From contig JAJEKV010000013.1 in assembly GCA_021234155.1 (NCBI GenBank), forward strand, positions 6,142,187 to 6,206,186: a DNA stretch of 64,000 bases, read 5' to 3'. Shown piece after piece: positions 11,730 to 22,697 of this stretch. This stretch comes from Isoetes taiwanensis. Taxonomy: Eukaryota > Streptophyta > Lycopodiopsida > Isoetales > Isoetaceae. Position 1 is the first letter of the stretch, and the number at the start of each line of letters is the position of its first letter. Position numbers and translations under genes: made by a program. The notes under the pieces are model-generated. The model was not told the DNA's origin. It did not search any database and saw nothing but the letters and a program-made list of their open reading frames with translations.

Positions 11730-13380
11730 GTAGCATAATAATAGGGGGTTTTCTTTGTGTTTTTGTACGCTTTTCACTAAGGTTTTCCTATGATTTCGTG
11801 ATGTATTCAAATGGATGTACTAATGCGTACATCTAGAGTGCACCACTTCTGAGCCATTGATTTTAGCTTTTTTTTTTTTTTCCAATGGTCAACAACCAAT
11901 GGCTCACAACAAAAGCCTTTTTTTTGTGCGTGTGGTGCATAATAGTCAACAACCAATGGCTCACAACAAAAGCCCTCTTTTTGTGTGTGTGGTGCATAAT
12001 GGGCACATGAAGGGCTTGAAAACCAATGGCTCACAACAAAAGCCCTTTTTTTTGTGCGTGTGGTGCATAATGGTCAACAACCAATGGCTCACAACAAAAG
12101 CCCTCTTTTTGTGTGTGTGGTGCATAATGGGTACATGAAGGGCTTGAAGGGCGCATGTAGTGCAGTTTCCCCGTAGGCAACACATTTCTTATCATAACTT
12201 TTGATCCGAGCTCTGTTTGAGATGATTTTTATTGCCTTGGAAAGCTCTCTCCAGAGATCTTTTGATAGTGTATGATATGGATATGTTTGGTTAAGTTATC
12301 TATGCTAAAACAGCAATTTTTTCGGCCGAGTTTGGTAGGCTTTCACATCCTACCGGTGATTAATCTGAGATTAGCTATTGGATATTGTTTTATGGCTCAT
12401 TCCGAATGAAGCTTGCAAAAAATTACTATGCATTTTTAGATTTTGAGGCAATTATTAAGCAAATTCCAAGGCTTCTAAATCCTTGGCAGAAAAGTTTCCC
12501 ATTTTGGTTTCTCACCACAAGAATCCATGGAGGCCAAAGGCTGCTGTTAAATTCCAGTTGAAAAATGTTTGTGTATGGGTGTTGCAAACTTTATGTCTTT
12601 CAGAATAATGGGATCAATTTGCTCTATCTTTATGGTAACTTTTACGTATGTTCTATTTGTTTTATTGTGATGAATTTCAAAAGCTACATGTGATCAAAGC
12701 CTCAAGGGGGCCAAAATTTTTTTTTGGCAACACAAACCATTAACATCCAACATATAAAAATTAAATCCCCCAACACATAACAACCAAAACATAACAACCA
12801 ACACATAACAACCATTGACATTAACAACCAACACATAACTACCATTGACATTAATTAACACAACCATTGGGTCCAACACATTTAAATTAAAATCCCCCTT
12901 AAACCCCCTTTGGTTTGGGTGCATATTCACACGGGAGGTGACTCCGGGCAACGAGAGCTGTTGGATAGGCATATTCACCCCTTATTCCTTAATCTACACA
13001 GTACGTAAAGTTCCTCGTTTGTGGGGTATGCAAGTACAAAATTTGCTATACTGTATAACAAGATTCACAAACCCCACAAACGAGATGCATACCCCACAAA
13101 CGAGGAACTTTACGTACTGTGTAGATTAAGGAATAAGGGGTGAATATGCCTATCCAACAGCTCTCGTTGCCCGGAGTCACCTCCCGTGTGAATATGCACC
13201 CAAACCAAAGGGGGTTTAAGGGGGATTTTAATTTAAATGTGTTGGACCCAATGGTTGTGTTAATTAATGTCAATGGTAGTTATGTGTTGGTTGTTAATGT
13301 CAATGGTTGTTATGTGTTGGTTGTTATGTTTTGGTTGTTATGTGTTGGAGGATTTAATTTTTATATGTTGGTTGTTATAG
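11730..13380 (+). mobile_element. Foldback repeat, copy B, inserted in the PPR gene
   Basis: The element begins TAGCATAATAATAGGGGG and ends ...TTGGTTGTTATAG. The order is body (11730-12720), then two inverted arms of about 297 bp (12735-13031 and 13085-13381) around a 53 bp loop. Within the loop and arm ends 'ccccacaaacgag' recurs. The body holds four units of a roughly 60 bp direct repeat with 'aatggctcacaacaaaagcc' at 11887-12140, against two in copy A. There is no coding region. PPR reading resumes directly after it. A possible 5 bp target duplication TAGCA is weak. Confidence 0.8.
11887..12140 (+). repeat. Tandem array of a ~60 bp unit inside foldback copy B
   Basis: Four units share 'caatggctcacaacaaaag' and 'gtgtggtgcataatgg'. 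The second and fourth units are followed by 'acatgaagggcttgaa', so the array looks like a two-unit block duplicated once. Copy A has only one such block. Confidence 0.8.
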
Positions 13381-14557
13381 CAGATTAAGAGCAAAAGTGC
13401 AACGGAGGTACATCCATGAGCAACTCATTGCATGCAGGTTACAAGCAGATCTTGTAGTGGCTAATAGTTTGATTGACATGTACTCAAAGTGTGCGAGCAT
13501 GGAGGAGGCATGCAAAGTCTTTGATGGATTGCCAAACAGGGATGTAGTATCATGGAGTACAATAATTACGGCCTATTCTCAAGATGGAAAAGGCAATCTT
13601 GCTTTAGAATATTTTGATAGGATGCAGCTGGAGGGTATAATGCCCGATAAAGTAAGTTTTTAAGTGCCTTAAAGGCATTCACTTCTAGAAGCACACTACA
13701 ACGGGGAGTCTACATTCATGAGCGGATACTTGAAGTTGGACTTCAGTTTGATGTTTCAGGGGAGTACTGGTTGATATGTATGCAAAATTTGGGAGATTAG
13801 AGGAGGCATATAATATTTTTGTGAAATTGCCCTTTCGGGATGTAGTATCATGGAATACAATGATGGCGAGGATATGCCCCGAATGGAGAGAATTGTGCGG
13901 CAATAGAATGCTTGAGGAGATGCAAATGAGAAAGGTATAAAGCCAAATGTAGTGTCATGGGGCTCGCGATTGAAGGATACGCCCAATATGAAGAAGGGTT
14001 CCTTGCTATAGAATGGTTTCAAAAGATGCAAGAACAAAATGTTAAACCGGATGGAGTCATCTTTTTAAAAGCGTCTTTGAAGGCATGTACCGGCATAGGT
14101 GCAATAAGATGGGAAGCTCATACATGAGCCGATAATAAAAGATGGGCTCAATTTGACTTTGTCATAGGCACACCCTTGTTGATATGTATGCCAAACGTGG
14201 AAGTTTAAAGGAGGCAAGAAAGGTATTCTAAAAATTTGCACCATCGGGATGCCATATCTTGGAACACCATAATTGCGGGGGATATGCTCAGAACGGAGAA
14301 AGTATTTACGCTCTGAGTTTTTGAGAGGATGCAACAAAAAGCGAATTAAGGCCAGATCATGTTACCTTTGCTAGCATCTTGAAGGCATTGGCCTGCATAG
14401 GACCAATTGAATACTGCAGATTCATCCATGAGAAGATTATTCAAAGTGAGATTTCATTAAATGATGTTGTGGGAGCCACCTTGGTGAACATGTATTCAAA
14501 ATGGGGGAGCATAGAGGAGGCAAAGAAAGTATTCGAGATTTTGCCAAATCAGGATGT

Positions 14558-14666
14558 AACTATTGGGAAATCTTGTTCCCTTATTGGTTACACATATGTA
14601 TGGCCTTTATTAATTAATGGAAAAAACAACTCTTAACCTCAAAAAAAAAAAAAAAAAAAAAAAAAA
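14558..14666 (+). mobile_element. 5'-truncated L1-type LINE tail with poly(A)
   Basis: PPR text stops at 14557. An 83-base tail follows with 'cctttattaattaatgg' and 'aactcttaacctc', then 26 A residues (14641-14666). The end of the LINE at 48790-48879 has the same order ('ctttattattatta', 'cactcttaccctc', poly(A)), which identifies the family. The 10-mer ATCAGGATGT precedes the tail (14548-14557) and recurs at 28833-28842 after a second A run. It therefore brackets the LINE plus everything later inserted in its poly(A). Confidence 0.75.
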
Positions 14667-15174
14667 GACCTCTTAAATCTGTACAAACAGACTTTAATCC
14701 ATTAAGTTCTTTTCAAGAAAATAAGGGATTCAATAGGCAGTCCTTTCATTGAATAGGTGATTTCAACAAAAGGCCTTAATCTGATTACAAAAACTGTCTT
14801 GAAAAAAATATATTAACCTTATTATGGCAGAAAATTTTACCTTAGGATCAAATATATTGATCTGTACAAATCTATGTCTTTAAAGGAGAAAAAAAAACAC
14901 AAATACAAATACCCAAGTTTAAATAAACCTTTGTATAATATACAATCTTCCGGAACTGTAGTAATCCCAATAGATATGAAGAAAATCCACATCTTTGACA
15001 AACTTCCATATTATGAAAAAGCAAAGCAGGGAGTATAAGATCCTGTTACCTGCACCCAAAAAAACAAACACAAGCATTAGTCATGGTTGCACTGTTTAGG
15101 GTAGCAGGTGTCATAAGATCCTATAGGTTTATAGCCCTTCACCCAGCTTGCTTAGAACAAACATTACATTGGGT
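14667..15174 (-). repeat. Shared terminal segment X, copy 1
   Basis: These 508 bases appear identical to 20370-20877 and nearly identical to 26612-27120. In the minus orientation they are the 3'-most bases of both E1 and E2. After them E1 turns into its own repeat ('gggtacttgaaatg') while E2 goes on as 'gggtaaggtcgg'. Confidence 0.85.
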
Positions 15175-17514
15175 ACTTGAAATGAGGCCGAATGGCACTT
15201 CATTACAAAATACCATCTGAAATATTTGATTTACCTGTACAAATGTAAATCCACAACATGTAAACATGTATGAGATATAAAATACTCAACATCTCAATTG
15301 TAAAAGTAGATCATAATATAGAGAAAGAATAAGAGTCTGCTTGTTGTACCATTGACCAATGGGTAAGAGCAACATTGGTAAAACCAATGAATGGAAATAT
15401 CTAAAAAAAACCCGCCCAAACTAGCTTCAGACAAAAGCCATACTAGCATGACCATCTACCTCAGTCAATCCCTTGGTAGACTTATCCAGCCATACATGGA
15501 CTAGGCTAATCCAAGATGGTACTCCACATCCATGGTCCATGATACTTGTCAAGGCATACAAAACTAGCCTAATCTTATAAGCCTTGAACAGCAAAAATGA
15601 CTCTTTTATGAATTAAAAGACCAAAATAATAAATTTAATAAAGACCTTTAGTATGTTTTTACAGAACTGTGCCTGTTCATACAGGTCAATACATGTTTTA
15701 AACTATTTCTTTGCAAGTACATCATTAGCCCACAAACCATGCAGGCTTATCATTCAAGTATCAACCTAAAACTATGCAGGCTAATCGTTTAAACATGTGT
15801 CCAAGTTTTACTTCAACCGAATGCCTTTTATATATGTATAATCCAAGCAGGAAGGATCTCACCAATATGTAAATCCTCCACAAAGTATAAGAGTGATTGT
15901 TTATAATCGTATCTTCAAGTCATCAATTTTGAAATAATACTTCTAAGAGATGAAGTCTTGGTTACCTGCACCCAAACATGTCAAAATTAGCAATATACTC
16001 GGTAATTAGACAAGGGATGACAGGTAAGCTATAAGACTCCATGGCTTTTCGCCCTTCACTTAAATCATATCATTCCATCAATAAACAAGGCCAGTTTACA
16101 ATTATAGTAAGAGGCCTAGCATGTTAAAGAATGTTAAATTTATATCAACAATAGACTTTTAGCAATATGCTGCATTACATACATATACATCACCCAATGG
16201 GATTGTAATTTTAAAGGTGAAAAACAGAAAGCATTATTAGTATAATCAGATCTGTGTTAGCATTCTATATGCTTGTTTTGAACAGTAGCACGTTTAGAAT
16301 ACGTAGATAATTTTCTAGAATGCAAATGCCAGGTTCTATTAGAGTATCACTAGTCAAATGTCTTTGTAGCAATTATATGCTAGTTTGTTCCATAAGAACA
16401 TCTAAGAATATGTATTTACTATATGCACCAATAAGCATATGCAAAAACCTGGTTCTTGGTGCTCCATATAATTATCGAAGCTCCATTTCCGCTGTTGGAT
16501 TTGATATTCCATCAAACAATAGCTTTGTCTTTGTCTGCTCCATTTGCTCTTGATTCCAACGAATCAAAGAAGCTACTAGATATTCTGTATGATTAAATAT
16601 GCCAATGTCGAATGCTAAGGGCATGCTCTTTTCTTGAAAAACTACAGACTGCAAGAATAAAGGCAAGATGGTCTTGTTACCACACCATAAGGATCAGATC
16701 TAGCCTTCATTCAAAAGGTCGCGCAACCATGAGGGCACGACCACGCAATTTTCACGATTTTTTTCGATTTGTTCGAGTAAAAAACAAAACCTAACATGCT
16801 TTCCTCTACTTCCATGATAAAAATAGGGGCTATTACCTATCCAAGGATGTCTTGGACTCATCAAATCGCCCAAAGCAACAAACACCAAGTAAATCGCCAA
16901 AGAGGGATTTCGGAATCCTTCTCTAAAGCAGCATCGTCTAAAGCTTTGGCATGTATATTTTTATGAAGCGATATCATTTGAATATGTAACAAGGTGATAC
17001 TGGCACCTGTTATCAGCCAAAGGATGTAATCCATATCTCACCTTTTAAGTTGGTCGATATGCTCCTCCTTTTCCCTTACAAATAGAACATTAGGAAAACT
17101 CCAAATGGAAAAGTATCTAAAGTGCTTTCGCATGTGAAAATGAATGCATGCAACTATTTTCTAAAAGTGAGACACTTGGCAAACATGCCATTCCATCCCA
17201 CAAGTAAAAAGTAAGTGTTTTTCTATAAATTTCATGTACCTTATTCTAAGGTATCCCATGGGATCAAACGTGATGGACCCTATAAACAAACAATGTTTTT
17301 AAATAGGAATATTTATGTGCATTCCAATATTGTTCTCAACATAAAAGAAATTAGAAGAGTAGCATTCTGTAGCCAAAATTTGACCATGTCGACATATAGC
17401 TAACTTGTAGCTAAATTAAGATCTATATGTCGCACAACAAGTTTTGAAAATATGGAACATGCTTGAGTAAGCATGTAGCCATCTTGGAATATTATTTAAT
17501 CACAATAAAAAAAA
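15175..17514 (-). repeat. E1 long direct repeat Y, inner copy
   Basis: This copy pairs with 18009-20340. Most of it is identical, but differences cluster at about 16200-16220 and 16490-16960. It contains a diverged version of the segment X block 'gttacctgcacccaaa' (at about 15962), so the E1 and E2 repeats are distantly related. It ends in an A run (17507-17514) followed by TCCTACCTCC. Confidence 0.85.
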
Positions 17515-18008
17515 TCCTACCTCCAACCGTAGGATAGGACAGACCACTGCTTGTCATACTGTAATCATAGGGTGGACATGACCCTACTATTACAGCAGGG
17601 GTCATGTCTTACCCTATAATTACAATTAACTTAAATATGAATAATTGAAAAATGTACAAAAATACCTCTGTATATGCGCTTTGATTTCTTGTAAAACTTC
17701 ATAGGCTCATTTAAGCTTTGAAGAATATTTGTTGTACTCAGTTCCTGCTATTTAGAGCATGTTGAAATTTCCTATATCTCGGTCCATAAATGGCTACTGA
17801 GAGTTTTAGGACAAATGGCCTTAAAGGAAAATTATCCTTTGTATGTCTGAGCACTATGCTCTTGAGTGTTTTAGGCCAAATGGCCTTCAAGGGAAATTAT
17901 CCCATATATGTATGAGCACTATGCTCTTGTTCATCATAATTCCGAAGATGTTCAAGAAAGGAGGCCAAGAGCACATCATTACCAACACCATTTTGGAACG
18001 TTTGATTT
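17515..18008 (-). other. E1 internal spacer with purine-tract-like edge
   Basis: The minus strand of 17515-17534 reads TCCTACGGTTGGAGGTAGGA, next to the T run that starts the repeat. This resembles the tract next to the E2 3' repeat. Two units of about 66 bp ('gttttagg.caaatggcctt ... gagcactatgctcttg') lie at about 17798-17932. No coding region is present. Confidence 0.6.
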
Positions 18009-20338
18009 ACTTGAAATGAGGCCGAATGGCACTTCATTACAAAATACCATCTGAAATATTTGATTTACCTGTACAAATGTAAATCCACAACATGTAAACA
18101 TGTATGAGATATAAAATACTCAACATCTCAATTGTAAAAGTAGATCATAATATAGAGAAAGAATAAGAGTCTGCTTGTTGTACCATTGACCAATGGGTAA
18201 GAGCAACATTGGTAAAACCAATGAATGGAAATATCTAAAAAAAACCCGCCCAAACTAGCTTCAGACAAAAGCCATACTAGCATGACCATCTACCTCAGTC
18301 AATCCCTTGGTAGACTTATCCAGCCATACATGGACTAGGCTAATCCAAGATGGTACTCCACATCCATGGTCCATGATACTTGTCAAGGCATACAAAACTA
18401 GCCTAATCTTATAAGCCTTGAACAGCAAAAATGACTCTTTTATGAATTAAAAGACCAAAATAATAAATTTAATAAAGACCTTTAGTATGTTTTTACAGAA
18501 CTGTGCCTGTTCATACAGGTCAATACATGTTTTAAACTATTTCTTTGCAAGTACATCATTAGCCCACAAACCATGCAGGCTTATCATTCAAGTATCAACC
18601 TAAAACTATGCAGGCTAATCGTTTAAACATGTGTCCAAGTTTTACTTCAACCGAATGCCTTTTATATATGTATAATCCAAGCAGGAAGGATCTCACCAAT
18701 ATGTAAATCCTCCACAAAGTATAAGAGTGATTGTTTATAATCGTATCTTCAAGTCATCAATTTTGAAATAATACTTCTAAGAGATGAAGTCTTGGTTACC
18801 TGCACCCAAACATGTCAAAATTAGCAATATACTCGGTAATTAGACAAGGGATGACAGGTAAGCTATAAGACTCCATGGCTTTTCGCCCTTCACTTAAATC
18901 ATATCATTCCATCAATAAACAAGGCCAGTTTACAATTATAGTAAGAGGCCTAGCATGTTAAAGAATGTTAAATTTATATCAACAATAGACTTTTAGCAAT
19001 ATGCTGCATTACATACATATACATCAGCCCCCTGTCGGATTGTACTTAAAGGTGAAAACAGAAAGCATTATTAGTATAATCAGATCTGTGTTAGCATTCT
19101 ATATGCTTGTTTTGAACAGTAGCACGTTTAGAATACGTAGATAATTTTCTAGAATGCAAATGCCAGGTTCTATTAGAGTATCACTAGTCAAATGTCTTTG
19201 TAGCAATTATATGCTAGTTTGTTCCATAAGAACATCTAAGAATATGTATTTACTATATGCACCAATAAGCATATGCAAAAACCTGGTTCTTGGTGCTCCA
19301 TATAATTATCGAAGCTCCATTGCTGCTGTTGGATTTGATATTCCATCAAACAATAGCTTTGTCTTTGTCTGCTCCATTTGCTCTTGATTCCAACGAATCA
19401 AAGAAGCTACTAGATATTCTGTATGATTAAATATGCCAATGTCGAATGCTAAGGGCATGCTCTTTTCTTGAAAAAACTACAGACTGCAAGAATAAAGGCA
19501 AGATGGTCTTGTTACCACACCATAAGGATCAGATCTAGCCTTCATTCAAAAGGCTGCAACCATGAGGGCACAGCCACGCAATTTCACGATTTTTTCTGAT
19601 TTGTTCAGAGCCGAAACAAAACCTAACATGCTTTCCTCTACTTCCATGATAAAAATAGGGGCTATTACCTATCCAAGGATGTCTTGGACTCATCAAATCG
19701 CCCAAAGCAACAAACACCAAGTAAATCGGCCAAAGAGGCAGATTCTGGAATCCTTCTCTGCGCAGCATCGTCTAAAGCTTTGGCATGTATATTTTTATGA
19801 AGCGATATCATTTGAATATGTAACAAGGTGATACTGGCACCTGTTATCAGCCAAAGGATGTAATCCATATCTCACCTTTTAAGTTGGTCGATATGCTCCT
19901 CCTTTTCCCTTACAAATAGAACATTAGGAAAACTCCAAATGGAAAAGTATCTAAAGTGCTTTCGCATGTGAAAATGAATGCATGCAACTATTTTCTAAAA
20001 GTGAGACACTTGGCAAACATGCCATTCCATCCCACAAGTAAAAAGTAAGTGTTTTTCTATAAATTTCATGTACCTTATTCTAAGGTATCCCATGGGATCA
20101 AACGTGATGGACCCTATAAACAAACAATGTTTTTAAATAGGAATATTTATGTGCATTCCAATATTGTTCTCAACATAAAAGAAATTAGAAGAGTAGCATT
20201 CTGTAGCCAAAATTTGACCATGTCGACATATAGCTAACTTGTAGCTAAATTAAGATCTATATGTCGCACAACAAGTTTTGAAAATATGGAACATGCTTGA
20301 GTAAGCATGTAGCCATCTTGGAATATTATTTAATCACA

Positions 20339-20340
<2 letters not shown>
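18009..20340 (-). repeat. E1 long direct repeat Y, outer copy
   Basis: This is the second copy of the E1 repeat. It joins an A run of 29 bases at 20341, exactly where the inner copy has its own A run, so the repeat edge is the same at both sites. Confidence 0.85.

Positions 20341-20369
<29 letters not shown>
20341..20369 (+). repeat. Poly(A) tract between elements E1 and E2
   Basis: Twenty-nine A residues separate the outer edge of E1 from the first base of E2. It is probably the remaining LINE poly(A) that served as target for both insertions, perhaps merged with terminal A/T runs of the elements. Confidence 0.7.
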
Positions 20370-20371
<2 letters not shown>

Positions 20372-22576
20372 CCTCTTAAATCTGTACAAACAGACTTTAA
20401 TCCATTAAGTTCTTTTCAAGAAAATAAGGGATTCAATAGGCAGTCCTTTCATTGAATAGGTGATTTCAACAAAAGGCCTTAATCTGATTACAAAAACTGT
20501 CTTGAAAAAAATATATTAACCTTATTATGGCAGAAAATTTTACCTTAGGATCAAATATATTGATCTGTACAAATCTATGTCTTTAAAGGAGAAAAAAAAA
20601 CACAAATACAAATACCCAAGTTTAAATAAACCTTTGTATAATATACAATCTTCCGGAACTGTAGTAATCCCAATAGATATGAAGAAAATCCACATCTTTG
20701 ACAAACTTCCATATTATGAAAAAGCAAAGCAGGGAGTATAAGATCCTGTTACCTGCACCCAAAAAAACAAACACAAGCATTAGTCATGGTTGCACTGTTT
20801 AGGGTAGCAGGTGTCATAAGATCCTATAGGTTTATAGCCCTTCACCCAGCTTGCTTAGAACAAACATTACATTGGGTAAGGTCGGATTATTTGGACAGCA
20901 GAACCATTAAAACATTAGAACCTGCAGTCTTTCATAAATAACAAGACAATTTTTTCTATCCTACACAATAGGCCAACCAATATGATAGAAGAAGTCCCAT
21001 ATTCTAAACAGTGCAGGCATATCCGATCTCCTTAAAATATGTCATAGTTTTCAGAAATGCTTTAAATAAGTGACCATACAAGTCATAAATGCATAACATA
21101 TGCCAAACTATCATCTATCTAATGGCATGCCATCACCAAATACAATTCATGTAATGAAAGTCATTATATGGGCATATCCCTAACTATAATTTATAGATCT
21201 GCTAGGCAATCTGCCAGCCTTTTTGCCACAATTCAAGATATGTTCAATTTAAGATAGCAATTATTATGTAAAGAGCTAGAACCTAGGCACAACATGTATA
21301 TACATTGTAGCCATCAATGGATTACTATCTGGATTTCCTAGACTCTTAGGCTAAACATCAAACATGGCAGACACCAAAGCTTGTGTCCAATCCTGGGAAG
21401 AAACCATTAGACATTTAATTCTATTCAGTCAAAAGCTTGTATCTATACATGCATAAAACCTGCATCAATAACATTTCCTGCATAATTCTATTATATATTC
21501 AACAAGTGAATTTCTGCCTTTATAGTCATAATACTATCACCCTAAACGTGTCAGCATACAACCCTTCCAATAAGCACTTCATCATTTAGACAATCTAAAT
21601 TAGGAAGGCTATATTTATGCAAAAGGCCAAGATCTAAGACAAACATACTGAAATTCACCAGTCATTAACAGATTCAGCCAAATATTCATGGTATGATAGA
21701 AACTCATAAATCAGCAATACTCTATAATATTGTGAATCAAACTGCTAAATCAAACCTGATTTGTAGGCTCGATATTGGCACTTATTCCTCCTTCATCATT
21801 CTGCTTGGAGTTAGTGGATCCAAGGACTTCATGTAATGGAGTGGCTGATCCAGAAGTTATAACTGCAGTAGTTGCAATGGCAGACCCACCAAGGTTTTTA
21901 TTCTGAAGGCATTCCTTATCCCCTGGGTCAGCAGCCTTTTCAGATCCAGACGAACTAAGCTTCTTGTGGAAATCAAACAATTTCTTCTTATTACTGGCAT
22001 TCTTTTTCTCCTCAGCTAATCTCTTCCTAGTAGCCATGTTGAGGTCCCCCTTCTTCCTCATACTTCAATTCTTGCAGACTAGTAGGAGCAGCACCCTAAG
22101 AAATGAGCGACCAGCATTTTAGTGTCGCATAAGAGGCTGTAGATCTGCTTATATGTTGTGGTCTTAGTACTACCGACAGTTCTTAACCTTAAGAACATAT
22201 TTCTCACTATCATACCAGTCTCATACCTATTATCCGGCATCAAGAACCGTTTCCGCTGTGTCCATATCATGACCTGGCCAGAGCTATTCTCTGGCCGTAA
22301 TTCCCAGAAATGCAAACACTGTAATAACCCTCAGTTAGGTATTCGACAAAGGTAACCCATTCCGGTCCAACCTGTTATACGAAATTACCAAATACATGGT
22401 TTATGAAATTACCAAATGCATAGTTTATGGTCCATAGTAACATATTCCATGTCATGTTGTTTCAATTGCATGAATAATTATACCCATAAGCAACACCATA
22501 GCACATGAGCTATGCACTTCTTCATGTAAGCAAAACATTTAACCACATAGGCAACATAAGAAGTATAATAAAAAAA
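20370..22576 (-). repeat. E2 long terminal direct repeat, 3' copy
   Basis: This copy has the order segment X (20370-20877), then unique repeat sequence, then an A run (22570-22576). It differs from the other copy at a few sites, for example CAGCAG versus CAGGAG near 20898, a missing C near 20921, and single bases near 21113 and 21293. Low divergence implies a recent insertion. Confidence 0.9.
21750..22061 (-). CDS. Repeat-encoded 103-residue ORF, 3' copy
   Basis: This is the second copy of the ORF described at 27994-28305, with no difference seen. Sitting in the 3' repeat, it has no downstream element ORFs to join and is probably not used. Confidence 0.4.
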   Translation of the reverse strand: MRKKGDLNMATRKRLAEEKKNASNKKKLFDFHKKLSSSGSEKAADPGDKECLQNKNLGGSAIATTAVITSGSATPLHEVLGSTNSKQNDEGGISANIEPTNQV

Positions 22577-22594
22577 CCTACCTCCTTCCCTAGG
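22577..22594 (-). other. Polypurine-tract-like motif of E2
   Basis: The minus strand reads CCTAGGGAAGGAGGTAGG and is followed at once by the T run that begins the 3' repeat. The 9-mer GGAGGTAGG is repeated at the same place in E1, although the surrounding sequence differs. Confidence 0.55.
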
Positions 22595-22697
22595 TCAGGT
22601 GGGCCATAACTGAGCAAGATAACTTAGATAATCATTGCCCTGCAAAAATATAAAAAGCAACAAGGTGAGCCGGACCTTGTTGCCAGGCCCAACCCAC

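Larger units (their letters stand above)
10769..14557 (+). pseudogene. PPR protein gene remnant 2, 5' part (split by insertions)
   Basis: The clearest PPR text is at 11083-11553 (LMQGRVVHCQIIES, ILVDMYAKCGSMEEA) and 11590-11725 (VLWGALITGYAQQGE). It is interrupted by the foldback element at 11730-13380, then resumes at 13397-13663 (YIHEQLIACRLQADLVVANS, MYSKCASMEEACKVFDGLPN, VVSWSTIITAYSQDG). It continues with frameshifts to 14557 (LVNMYSKWGSIEEAKKVF). The remaining 3' part lies at 28829-29150, beyond a 14.3 kb insertion stack. In 'DVVSWN'-type positions the spacing fits PLS repeats. The gene would act on organellar RNA if intact. Multiple frameshifts between 13660 and 14370 suggest it was decaying apart from the insertions. 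Its start codon is uncertain; 10769 is only the first frame with similar composition. Confidence 0.8.
14667..20340 (-). mobile_element. Non-autonomous long-repeat element E1
   Basis: The element lies between A runs 14641-14666 and 20341-20369. It contains two direct repeats of about 2.33 kb, offset by 2834 bases (15175-17514 and 18009-20340), around only 494 bp of unique sequence. A 508 bp end segment (14667-15174) lies outside the repeat pair and matches the end of element E2. No RT or other long ORF is present. Orientation is set as minus by the shared end and by the purine-rich tract next to the inner repeat edge. It is best read as a non-autonomous relative of E2, mobilised in trans. That role is inference. 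Confidence 0.7.

Noticed and set aside
11887-12140. CRISPR-like array
   Set aside because: The units are about 60 bp, adjacent, with near-identical 'spacers', in a plant transposable element. It is a simple tandem duplication.
20341-20369. The A run as the 3' poly(A) tail of an element transcribed from the + strand
   Set aside because: All large ORFs of the element are on the minus strand, and A runs are found on both sides. Target-site poly(A) fits better.
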